The notes beneath the pieces were generated by a model. It searched no databases. It had not been told where the DNA came from and saw only the letters and a list, made by a program, of their open reading frames with translations. Source: Limnephilus marmoratus (Eukaryota > Arthropoda > Insecta > Trichoptera > Limnephilidae). Taken from it: 64,000 nt of DNA. Position 1 is the first letter of the stretch, and each line of letters opens with the position of its first letter. Both the position numbers and the translations under genes were made by a program. Of the stretch, positions 11,401 to 19,400 are shown one piece after another. Location: the NCBI GenBank assembly GCA_917880885.1, contig OU862927.1, positions 35,863,571-35,927,570 on the forward strand, in the 5' to 3' direction.

Positions 11401-14400
11401 TCCTCCGTTGTTTCACCTCCTATCCTTACTCGACACCGTGATCCGACCATTGTTGCTTTTACAAGCTTGACTATTTTGGGCGGTATTCCAAAATTGAGGA
11501 GTATTTCATATATTTTCTCCCTATCTATACTGTCATACGCCTGTTTGAAGTCAACAAATAGTTGATATATATCTATATCGAATTCCCAGCATTTTGTCAG
11601 GATTTGTCGAGTAGTGAAGAGTTGATCAGTGGTGGATCTCCCCCTCCTGAACCCTGCCTGATATTCTCCTAGTAAGTTTTCTGAGTAATATTCTAGTCTT
11701 TCTTTCAAAATCATTGTGAAAATTTTATACGCTGTACAAAGTAACGATATTCCTCTGTGATTTTCACACTTCAATTTGTCTCCCTTTTTATGTATGGGGC
11801 ATATTATGCTAGTTTTCCATTCTTCTGGTACTCTTTCAGCGGTCCATATTTTCACAATGAGATTGTGTAGCAGGTTCTTCAGTTGTTCGTTTCCATATTT
11901 ATAGAGCTCTGCAGGGATATTATCTCCTCCCGGAGTTTTATTGTTTTTCAGTTTCTTTAGGGCAGCCCTTATTTCTGCCATTGATGGCGCTCTCGTTGTT
12001 TCATCACTATTTAGCTCGTCCGGAATGTGAGTTGGTTCGACTGTCAGGTTGTTATTGGGATTTAAGAGCTGTTGAAAATATTCTTTCCACCTAGTCTTGA
12101 TCTTTTCCTTATCTCCTATTATGTCTCCATTATTATCTCTGCACAGAGATGTGTTGGGTTTGAAGCCCTTTTTAAATACATTGACGCCTTTATATGCCTC
12201 ACGTGGATTGTTATTTGCAAAGTCATGTTCCATTTTCAACAATATGTTGTTTAAATACAATCTCTTCTTTCTTTTAATTAAATGGTTAGCATCTCTTCGT
12301 GCTTGTTCGTAGGCTTGTCTTTTTGCTCTAGTTCCTCTTTCTATACATAATTTTTTTAGAACATTTTTCTTGCAGACGCTCTGTATGCACTCCTCATCGA
12401 ACCAGGGATTTCTAGCCTGTCTTGGTCTATTTCCAATGCCTGATTCCGCCGCTGTCAGCAGTGCATTTCTCAGATTGGTCCAATCCTCTTCTAAATCATT
12501 TGGGGAGAGCGGATCACTCAGTTGGTTTGGTAGGTTTGTTGACAATGAGTCATGATATCTTTCCAATCCTTCTGGTGTTTTAAGAGCATCGATGTTTAGC
12601 TTTGGGATACTTGGCTGATTAGACCTTTTATCCCTTGATATTCTGCATCTATAGGATGCTACTACCAAATAGTGATCCGAATCACAGTTAGCTCCTCTGT
12701 AGCTTCTTACATTTGTGATACTGGTCGCCCCTCTTCTTTCAATTAGGATATGGTCTATTTGGTTATGGTATCTGCCGCCAGGTGATGTCCATGTCCATTT
12801 ATATATATTCTTCCGTGGGAACTGTGTTGATGCTATTATCATATTCCTTGATTCTGCAAAGTCAATCACTCTTGATCCATTGTTATTGCTTTCCGTATGA
12901 AGACTGTTTTTTCCTGTAACCTGCTGGTGTGCCGGATCCTGACCAATTTTTGCATTAAGGTCTCCAATTACCATTTTTATATCATTGGATGGTATGGTGT
13001 CATATATCTGTTCCAGTTTATGATAGAAAGTATCCTTAGTTACTTCATCTTTGTCTTCTGTCTCAGCGTGGACATTTACGATGGAAATGTTAAAGAATTT
13101 AGTTTTTATACGAAGTATACATATTCTTTCGTTTACAGCCCTAAAACCAATTACTTGGTTTTTTAATCTTTGGTTAACGATGAAGGCTACTCCGAACTCA
13201 TGGTATTTTTCGTTGCCACTGTGCATTATTGTATGCGTTCTAGTATCAAAGGTATCAGTGCCTGTCCATCTTGTTTCCTGCACTGCTAATATATCTACTT
13301 TGTACTTTTCCATTTCACAAACCATGTTACATAAACCCAGCGTAGCTGCTAAACTACTTGAAAACAGGGATGTTTTTTTGCCGTGACGCGAGCAGGCGGT
13401 ATAAAGGGGCACAAACCATGTTACACAAACCTAGCGTAGCTGTTAAACTACTTGAAAACAGGGATGTTTTTTTGCCGTGACGCGAGCAGGCGGTATAAAG
13501 GGGCACAAACCATGTTACACAAACCTAGCGTAGCCGTTAAACTACTTGAAAACAGGGATGTTTTTTTGCCATGACGCGAGCAGGCGGTATAAAGGGGCAC
13601 AAACCATGTTACACAAACCTAGCGTAGCCGCTAAACTACTTGAAAACAGGGATGTTTTTTTGCCGTGACGCGAGCAGGCGGTATAAAGGGGAACAAACCA
13701 TGTTACACAAACCTAGCGTAGCCGCTAAACTACTTGAAAACAGGGATGTTTTTTTGCCGTGACGCGAGCAGGCGGTATAAAGGGGCACAAACCATGTTAC
13801 ACAAACCTAGCGTAGCCGCTAAACTTCTTGAAAACAGGGATGTTTTTTTGCCGTGACACGAGCAGGCGGTATAAAGGGGCACAAACCATTTTATACAAAC
13901 CTAGCGTTAGGTTAGGTTAGGTTACGCATTTTTAAGAATACGAATTTTCATACTTTTGGTTTAAGAATACGGCCGTTGAGATAGTCGTAATTCATAATAT
14001 AGGGATAAATATTTTTGAGAGCTGGTAACACTGCCGGCACATGTTTTTGTACATTTCTTGTTTTTCTATGATCTTCGTACTTCGTGTGTCAAAATGCTTC
14101 CGAAATTACTATTTTCATGTGTGTGTGTATAGAAAATTTTAAAGTCGTGTAATTGAGTTAATATTGCTTGCCGCCGCCTAATTCTTTCAGATTCGGATTC
14201 CCCGGCCCATAGTTAGTATAAAAATAACTAGTTTGATTTTCTAGGAATCAAAATGCTTCCAAAATGACTTTTTTCCTGTGTGTGTATAAAAAATTTTAAA
14301 GTCGTGTAACTCAGTTAATATTGCTTGCCGCCGCCTAATTCTTTCAGATTCGGATTTTCCGGCCCATAATTAGTATAAAAAAAAAAAATTTTTTTTTTGG

Positions 14401-15875
14401 ACCATCCCCCATAAACTGAATTTTTTCCGTGCGGAAAAGCTGAATAAAACAAAAATTAAGGCGCGCTCGGCAAAATTGAGGGAGATACAACCGTTCAAAG
14501 TATTTAAAATTTCACTTCGCGAACTGATATTGACAGTCCGCCCGCCATTTTGTTATAACCTAATACGCTAAACATGGTTTGTGATACAAAAAAGTGCCCC
14601 TTTATAACGCCTACTCGCGTCAAGGCAAGAAAAACATCCCAGTTTTTAAGTGGTTTAGCGGCTACGCTAGGTTTGAGTAACATGGTTTGTGATTCTGGCG
14701 TACCATTAATTCTGTATTAGGTCTGGGATCCAACATAAGCAGTGAAAAAATGGCGAACGAACTGTCAATATCAGTTCGCGAAGTGAAATTTTAAATACTT
14801 TGAACGGTTAAATCTCCCTCAATTTTGCCGAGCGCGCCTTAATTTAATTTTTATTCATCTTCTCTACACTTTTCTCATCTAAAAAGTGCCTTTTTATTAA
14901 ATTTCCAGACATTGGCGGGATCTGCATTTTAGCCGAAAATAATACTGATCTAATAAAACAATGAGCTTACCGATAATGACGAAAAGTCTTTGACATTTCC
15001 CGAAAGCAGAGGGCACAACACCCTATAATCCACATCTTCCTTCGCTAATTTAGTTTCCCCAATCTCTTCTATCAGCTTCTTCTCTTTGTGGTACAGCCAC
15101 CATGGCTCCCAACTAGGCAATATCTTGGTCACATCTCCAGAACTCAACAGAGCTTCAAATTCTTTACGCTCTTCTTCCGTCAATGCGTCCCAGACCATAT
15201 CGGCATCGTCCAAATCCACTTCATTTAATCTATCGGCCAGATCGGGCACCGAGTCTTCATCATCAGAATCTTTCTCTTCTTCTTCATTGATGTCTTCGCA
15301 ATTATCGCAATTATGGTCACTTCTCCCATCAGAATCATCTTCATTAAGTTCTGATTGATTTCCAAAACCTCCCCCCAGCATCTCAATCAACTTTTCCGGG
15401 TCCATGTCGAAGTTTTCATCTTCCGAGCGCATTTTTGATAGAATTTCCATCATTTTCTTCTTTGATGAGGGGTTCGGATCCAAAATTCCCATTTCTTCGC
15501 TGATGCAGTCTTTATAGAAGCTCTCCGAACATTGAAGATGTGCTTCTGATTTGTAGCAATCGATTGAACAGTATAAAACATTGCAACGAGGGCAGCAATA
15601 CTTGCTGGTCTTCAAATCACATCTGTAACAGAAATGCAAACAAATTAAAGTTATTTTACAATTTAAAAAGCAATATAGAATGTATCTAGTCAACCATTGA
15701 TATGGTTATGTTGTTCAGAGTTGTAATCTTTCTTTTGTTATATGTAAGAAAGGATAGAGGTAGAGGTTACAACAATCACCGGTATGCTTATATATTAACT
15801 TTTTGAGGTTAACATAAGAGATCCTTACATTTTACATATTCTGGAATCGTTGCTCGAAGACCCAGCAGTCGACAT
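5062..15875 (-). CDS. ZNHIT2: Zinc finger HIT domain-containing protein 2 (four coding exons)
   Basis: The protein is a HIT-finger cofactor of the HSP90/R2TP (RUVBL1-RUVBL2) machinery, known to help assemble the U5 snRNP. Coding exons on the minus strand are 15829-15875, 14971-15622, 6501-6710 and 5062-5409. They total 1257 nt, or 418 aa plus stop, against about 403 aa in human. Every junction is GT-AG and phase-consistent. Joining exons 1 and 2 creates the first zinc pair CKIC, followed by YCCPRCNVLYCSIDCY and an ESFYKDC end, completing the treble-clef HIT finger. Exon 2 then gives an acidic linker and the family signature ALTEEERKEFEALLSSGDV followed by PSWEPWW. Exon 3 carries NLLNVLCAYVFSVRLFNGEH and exon 4 the helical C-terminus. 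Intron 2 is 8.3 kb and full of transposons. The gene is divergent from SLX1. Start choice rests on the in-frame ATG just before CKIC. Confidence 0.93.
5545..5756. mobile_element. Harbinger-type MITE in ZNHIT2 intron 3
   Basis: This 212 bp non-coding element has imperfect terminal inverted repeats (GGGGCCATCCATTAATTACG at the left, GTAATTTATGGATGGCGCC at the right). It is flanked by TTA (5542-5544) and TTA (5757-5759). A 3-bp TTA duplication is the mark of PIF/Harbinger elements. A larger relative sits in SLX1 intron 1 (16944-17342). Confidence 0.8.
5985..6345 (+). repeat. Dispersed repeat family A, copy 1
   Basis: It begins with a reverse-complement retrotransposon 3' tail (ccgaggtaaataattcccct, then ggatgctgtgaagagggtct). 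It then matches 6815-7060 through GGGTCAGTGTCTCCAGGAGT, a CTGGAGAGGTC block and ATGAACCCGGGCA. Other copies or pieces lie at 16489-16710, 40580-40935 and 41660-41875. It is non-coding and lies in ZNHIT2 intron 3. Confidence 0.6.
6501..6710 (-). CDS. ZNHIT2: ZNHIT2 coding exon 3
   Basis: This is a 70-codon phase-0 exon between acceptor TTATTTCCAG (ending 6711) and donor GTAAGA (from 6500). It encodes the conserved helical region with NLLNVLCAYVFSVRLFNGEH. It is bracketed by two same-orientation copies of one dispersed repeat. Confidence 0.9.
6815..7195 (+). repeat. Dispersed repeat family A, copy 2
   Basis: It shares order and wording with copy 1 (atctttggggatg, gtgtccaggagtgg, ctatgaacccgggcac) in the same orientation, on the other side of ZNHIT2 exon 3. 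It extends further, into a segment (gtaactcatgccagaggtgttaat) also seen at 41790-41815. Confidence 0.6.
7206..7570 (-). pseudogene. RTE-like polyprotein C-terminal fragment, second copy
   Basis: The nucleotide sequence parallels 290-690: TATTCTGACTCTTGACATGACC, a tcctcgggtgtccccgacaac block and GTTCATTCGCTCTA. It therefore represents the same minus-strand C-terminal coding region with more decay and no long frame. Confidence 0.6.
7671..8655 (+). promoter_or_regulatory. GC-rich promoter-like region, possible solo LTR
   Basis: TATATAAG at 7938-7945 is followed 29 bp later by an arthropod initiator TCAGTC at 7967-7972, a strong core-promoter pair. The ~1 kb segment is far more GC-rich than its flanks and starts near TGTAGCGG, as an LTR could. 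I cannot find a matching partner LTR or a certain target duplication, so LTR identity is only a suggestion. It lies in ZNHIT2 intron 2 in antisense orientation to that gene. Confidence 0.45.
8169..8312 (+). repeat. CAGCAACC minisatellite
   Basis: About three imperfect ~52 bp units are built from GCAACCAGCAACCGGCAAC and GCCAGCAACCAGCATCCTGC. The open frames on both strands are by-products of the repeat. Confidence 0.7.
8660..9800 (+). pseudogene. CR1/Jockey-like non-LTR retrotransposon, 5'-truncated
   Basis: The start reads INDLCHIECEGEIISFADD, the palm motif with FADD as the catalytic pair. An 8860-9090 stretch follows with frameshifts. Then an open 157-codon frame (9090-9563) begins MTLCQSLLEYGIIGWGSANK, the thumb and C-terminus. 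The 3' end finishes in an (ATT)n microsatellite at 9779-9797, a normal tail for such elements. The N-terminal endonuclease and fingers are missing. The frameshift-laden middle makes it inactive. Confidence 0.8.
10445..13314 (-). mobile_element. RTE-clade retrotransposon inserted in a 94-bp repeat
   Basis: This 2870 bp insertion is flanked by TCACAAACC at 10436-10444 and 13315-13323. The sister element at 18324 preserves the uninterrupted site (tatcacaaaccatgttacat). Reading on the minus strand, it ends only about 16 nt after the stop with GAAGAAGAA. A very short 3' UTR with a microsatellite end is typical of RTE elements. The 5' end starts inside the endonuclease domain, so the copy is slightly 5'-truncated. 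Confidence 0.9.
10461..13313 (-). CDS. RTE endonuclease-reverse transcriptase (5'-truncated, open frame)
   Basis: From an internal Met (MEKYKVDILAVQETRWTG) the frame is open for 950 codons. It covers most of an APE-type endonuclease (E of QETRW, GDLNAKIG, the SDHYLV end motif), then the reverse transcriptase with FVDFKQAYDSIDR, QGLKQGDGLAPTLFN and the catalytic VGYADDLN, and a C-terminal GRPRLRWEDDV tail. Related host annotations often call this craniofacial development protein 2-like. The first endonuclease motif (W-N-V-R-T) lies upstream in full elements and is missing here, so the nuclease should be inactive. The open frame continues upstream into the flanking tandem repeat to 13412, adding 33 foreign codons. 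It runs in the same direction as ZNHIT2. It looks recent because there is no internal stop. Confidence 0.9.
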   Translation of the reverse strand: MEKYKVDILAVQETRWTGTDTFDTRTHTIMHSGNEKYHEFGVAFIVNQRLKNQVIGFRAVNERICILRIKTKFFNISIVNVHAETEDKDEVTKDTFYHKLEQIYDTIPSNDIKMVIGDLNAKIGQDPAHQQVTGKNSLHTESNNNGSRVIDFAESRNMIIASTQFPRKNIYKWTWTSPGGRYHNQIDHILIERRGATSITNVRSYRGANCDSDHYLVVASYRCRISRDKRSNQPSIPKLNIDALKTPEGLERYHDSLSTNLPNQLSDPLSPNDLEEDWTNLRNALLTAAESGIGNRPRQARNPWFDEECIQSVCKKNVLKKLCIERGTRAKRQAYEQARRDANHLIKRKKRLYLNNILLKMEHDFANNNPREAYKGVNVFKKGFKPNTSLCRDNNGDIIGDKEKIKTRWKEYFQQLLNPNNNLTVEPTHIPDELNSDETTRAPSMAEIRAALKKLKNNKTPGGDNIPAELYKYGNEQLKNLLHNLIVKIWTAERVPEEWKTSIICPIHKKGDKLKCENHRGISLLCTAYKIFTMILKERLEYYSENLLGEYQAGFRRGRSTTDQLFTTRQILTKCWEFDIDIYQLFVDFKQAYDSIDREKIYEILLNFGIPPKIVKLVKATMVGSRCRVRIGGETTEDFNVSQGLKQGDGLAPTLFNIVLEHVVRKTMISTDSNICYRSNQIVGYADDLNIVGRSLQAVREVFDPLETAAREVGLQINENKTKIMMQTRTPHRRIKDKVKFKDNYNFEVVEEFTYLGSIITQDNEDPVEVRKRITAANKTYFALLPVFKSRNVHRKTKITLYKTIIRTVLAYGCEAGTLTAKSAERLDIFERKVLRRILGAVREGEAWRIRHNNELYDIYQTPRLSTHLRLQRLRWAGHVHRMPSTRVPKKVLTGHPGGKRKAGRPRLRWEDDVRKDARGLLHVADWKTTAEDRGRWRLILKEAKARNGL
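13316..13905 (+). repeat. 94-bp tandem repeat, six units plus a partial
   Basis: Units begin CACAAACCATGTTACA at 13316, 13410, 13504, 13598, 13692, 13786 and 13880. Each holds CTAGCGTAGCCG, GGGATGTTTTTTTGCC and GCGGTATAAAGGGG, so a TATAAA box recurs every 94 bp. The array then runs into GCGTTAGGTTAGGTTAGG. Copy 2 has two full units from 18324. One inverted unit lies at 14574-14693. Confidence 0.9.
14971..15622 (-). CDS. ZNHIT2: ZNHIT2 coding exon 2
   Basis: Acceptor TGTTACAG precedes 15622 and donor GTAAGC begins at 14970. The 652 nt exon carries the rest of the HIT finger, an acidic Ser/Asp/Glu-rich linker and the PSWEPWWLYH signature. A transposon target duplication (14935-14942) begins only 28 bp beyond the donor. 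Confidence 0.93.
15829..15875 (-). CDS. ZNHIT2: ZNHIT2 coding exon 1
   Basis: ATG at 15875 opens 15 codons (MSTAGSSSNDSRICK) plus two bases, followed by donor GTAAGG at 15828. Splicing to exon 2 produces CKIC, the missing first cysteine pair of the HIT finger. That join strongly supports this otherwise tiny exon. Confidence 0.88.
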
Positions 15876-16280
15876 ATTTGATAAAATGTTTACAATCTTT
15901 ACAATAGTGTTTCAAGAAATATATCAAATTCGTAATAAATCGTTTTGAGGTAATTTTGACACAAGGAAAGTTTGGTTTGCAAAGATAAATTTTGACGTTT
16001 GACAGCAATAACAGAAATTCACGAAATCGTTTTCAACCAAATTGGTTTATGGTTGTTGTCATTATCGTTTTGTAAATAGGTACGAGCTTAATCTGTCAGA
16101 ATTGACAATATTTCTATACTAGCAATACTATTGAGAGCTGTCAAATTTGAATGAAGTTGACACTTTACGGAGTTACTAAGTTAGTTATTTGTATTATCTT
16201 TTAGATTTTTGCAATTCTTAAATGAAATATTTTACAATGGATTCCACTGATTGAAAATATAAATCTGCATAGTCATAAGT
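15876..16280. promoter_or_regulatory. Intergenic spacer with presumed bidirectional promoter (ZNHIT2/SLX1)
   Basis: The 405 bp between the two start codons contains no repeat and no TATA box at a sensible distance. TTGACA-like words recur (tttgacgtttgacagc, gaattgacaatat, gttgacact). Head-to-head housekeeping genes with a short TATA-less gap commonly share a promoter. This is an inference from layout. Confidence 0.5.
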
Positions 16281-16459
16281 ATGGATGTGCCAGAAGTTAT
16301 AGAGGAGTTTTATGGAGTTTATTTACTGTATTGTTTGAATGAGAAATTCTTAGGTAGGACTTACATTGGTTATACAGTCGATCCAAACCGCAGAATAAAC
16401 CAGCATAATAAAGGAGCATGGGCCGGTGGGGCCAGACGAACAAGCAATAGAGGACCATG
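16281..16459 (+). CDS. SLX1: SLX1 coding exon 1
   Basis: Fifty-nine codons plus two bases end in RTSNRGP and TG, before donor GTAAGA at 16460. ATG 16281 is chosen because the GIY motif begins at residue 12, as usual for SLX1. Confidence 0.94.
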
Positions 16460-19400
16460 GTAAGATAATTATTTTATTATGTATTTAATTTGGGAGGCGG
16501 GTTTGGGAACCGTTTATTGGTTAACTAACACCTCTGCTATAGATCATCCCAAGTGGTTCGCTACGCTTGGTGACTTAGCTGGGGGTTCCGGGTTGAAGAG
16601 GTGAGGCTTGTCCAGGTCTTGGCATGGATGCGTCTGCCTACCAACTGCGTGGCAGGCCGGATCGGGAGAGAATGGCAGAGGAATACCAGCAGGACTCTTA
16701 AAATCAAAATAATGCATTTGTTTGATTTACTTATTTTATTTTAACAATTTTTTTTTATACCATCCGAATCTTTGGTAATCTTTCAGGATAGCTGGACATG
16801 CTTAATGGTGCTCATGAATGACCCTGCTCATTTCCCCTTCCATCCGCGAATCCAGTAGCATGGTCACAAATCTACAGCCGTTGATTTGTCAGCATGTTCA
16901 TTTGGGCGTGACACACACGCTACTAGGTAGCTTTATGTCATTAGGGGCCATTCATTTATTACGTAAGACGAATTTTGCTAGTTTTTAACCCCCTCCCCCC
17001 CTATTATAAGAAAAAATAAAAATAGGCCGATCCCCTCCCCCCTATTATTTATTACGTAAGAATCTAAAGAAAAAAATGAATACACGTTTGGTTTGTTTTA
17101 ATGTTTGTTTGCGCGGGTCCGTTGCCATGGAAATGGAAATCGTTTACCTATACGCATCCGAGTGAACCTCGGCACTCGCACGGTTGCCCGCGCTTTTTCT
17201 AAGTATAATTTTAACTTTGCGCATTTTTGTGGTCTTACGTAAGAACTATCGAGACTCCCTCCCACCCCCTTGTAAGAAAAAATAAGACAAGGTCGACCCC
17301 CTTCCCTCTCTAAATCGTCTTACGTAATAAATGAATGGCCCCTTAGTAGCCAGAGAGCGTGCTACTAATAATTATATCTGTCAGTACCATAAGACAATTT
17401 TTTTTTTATTAACACCTTGATTCAACTTAACTATCATAAACGACGTCTATTTACGTCGGAGGTAAAAGAAAATACTGGATTAAAGTTCCATTTTTTTTTT
17501 CTTGTATGATGTTTTCATATTAAGCATGTCCAACGATTCTAAAAGCTTACCAAATGTTTTTATAGGCATTACCTGTCTTATTTTGTTTTAACTTTTCTAG
17601 GAAAATGGTGATGATAATACACGGTTTTCCAAACAATATAGCTGCACTGAGAGTAAGTTATTTCACATTTTGTGTGATTTTATTAAGAGTTTATGTTTCT
17701 CTACACACTTTCAAACCATCTAAGTTTTGATATTCCAACACTTCTTTGAATAGATCTATTATAAAGAACTGTCTTTGATGGTTGGCTATCTTCAATCCTT
17801 TCTGTTTTTCCTGCCCAACGGAGCAGGGCTAAAGTTCGGTTTATGGGGGAAATTCCTAAAAAATAAAACTAGTTATTTTTATACTAATTTTGGGTCGGGG
17901 AATCCGAATCTGAAAGAATTAGGCGGCGGCAAGCAATATTAACTGAATTACACGACTTTAAAATTTTTTATACACATACAAGAAAATAGCCATTTTGGAA
18001 GCATTTTGATCCCTAGAAAATCAAACTAGTTATTTTTATACTAACTATGGGCCGGGGAATCCGAATCTGAAAGAATTAGGCGGCGGCAAGCAATATTAAC
18101 TGAATTACACGACTTTAAAATTTTCTATACACACACACATGAAAATATTCATTTCGGAAGCATTTTGACACACGTATTACGAAGATCATAGAAAAACAAG
18201 ATAACATAGATGTTTTTACCACACAAAATTAAGTGTTGCCATTATGCAGTAATATCAATAACGTAAAATAACATGTTTATATTTTAAGTACTTATTTTTT
18301 ATAAATTTTACTCACTTTTGTATCACAAACCATGTTACATAAACCCAGCGTAGCTGCTAAACTACTTGAAAACAGGGATGTTTTTTTGCCGTGACGCGAG
18401 CAGGCGGTATAAAGGGGCACAAACCATGTTACACAAACCTAGCGTAGCCGTTAAACTACTTGAAAACAGGGATGTTTTTTTGCCGTGACGCGAGCAGGCG
18501 GTATAAAGGGGCACAAACCATGTTACACAAACCTAGCGTTAGGTTAGGTTAGGTTACGCATTTTTAAGACTACGAATTTTCATACTTTTGGTTTAAGAAT
18601 ACGGCCGTTGAGATAGTCGTAATTCATAATATAGGGATAAATATTTTTGAGAGCTGGTAACACTGCCGGCACATGTTTTTGTACATTTCTTGTTTTTCTA
18701 TGATCTTCGTACTTCGTGTGTCAAAATGCTTCCGAAATTACTATTTTCATGTGTGTGTGTATAGAAAATTTTAAAGTCGTGTAATTCAGTTAATATTGCT
18801 TGCCGCCGCCTAATTCTTTTAGATTCGGATTCCCCGGCCCATAGTTAGTATACCGGTATTACAATGGAAGATGCTCCGAGGAACTAGCATCATTGATCCC
18901 TTCGGCACCGGTGCATAGTCGGGAAACACGCCAAACGCGTGCCCAACATTTGTACACAGTTGACATTTGTCACATGAGAATGGGTCGTTTCTTCGACTCG
19001 TTCTTGTGTTCAACAGCTCGGCTGTGGAACGATTTGCCGGCCTCTGTGTTTCCTCCTTCCTACAACATGGGTCTCTTCAAGACCAATGTTCATTCCTTCC
19101 TCTCCTCAAAAAGACCCTCCACACAGCATCCCAGATGACATGGAAAATAATTTCCCTCAGGGCCTCCTGTGTGGAGTTAATGTAAAAAAAAAAAAATAAA
19201 TAAAAAAAAAAAAAATTAAAAAAAAATAAATAAAAAAATAAAAAAATAAATAAAAATAACTAGTTTGATTTTCTAGGAATCAAAATGCTTCCAAAATTAC
19301 TATTTTCCTGTGTGTGTATAAAAAATTTTAAAGTCGTGTAACTCAGTTAATATTGCTTGCCGCCGCCTAATTCTTTCAGATTCGGATTTTCCGGCCCATA

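Larger units (their letters stand above)
9940..14428. mobile_element. Inner TIR element, copy 1 (carries RTE insertion)
   Basis: The 8-bp duplication GTGCGGAA occurs at 9932-9939 and 14429-14436. Ends are GGCTAAAGTTCGGTTTATGG and, reverse-complemented, GGAAAAAATTCAGTTTATGG. Each side carries long subterminal arms with an internally duplicated block (AATCCGAATCTGAAAGAATT, then GGCGGCGGCAAGCAATATTA), inverted on the other side. The centre holds 94-bp tandem units and GGTTAGGTTAGGTTA. Excluding the RTE it is about 1.6 kb and non-coding. A second copy is at 17827-19459 in SLX1 intron 2. Confidence 0.87.
9867..14934. mobile_element. Outer foldback TIR element (with nested insertions)
   Basis: The element is flanked by an exact 8-bp target duplication GAAAATAA (9859-9866 and 14935-14942). 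The left end GGGAGGAATGCAGATC and the right end (reverse complement GGCTAAAATGCAGATC) begin long inverted repeats. These continue through TGTCTGGAAATT, AGATGAGAAAAGTG, GGCGCGCTCGGCAAAATTGA and TTCACTTCGCGAACTGATAT. Without the element nested at 9940 it is about 570 bp, mostly inverted arms around one 94-bp unit (14574-14693). It encodes nothing, so it must be mobilised in trans. The duplication length fits hAT or P-type transposases; superfamily is unproven. It lies in ZNHIT2 intron 2, beginning 28 bp past the exon 2 donor. Confidence 0.82.

Noticed and set aside
11290..13386. Several plus-strand frames within the RTE element
   Set aside because: Antisense shadows of the 950-codon RTE frame.
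15086..15358. Ser-rich plus-strand frame
   Set aside because: Antisense of the acidic linker in ZNHIT2 exon 2.
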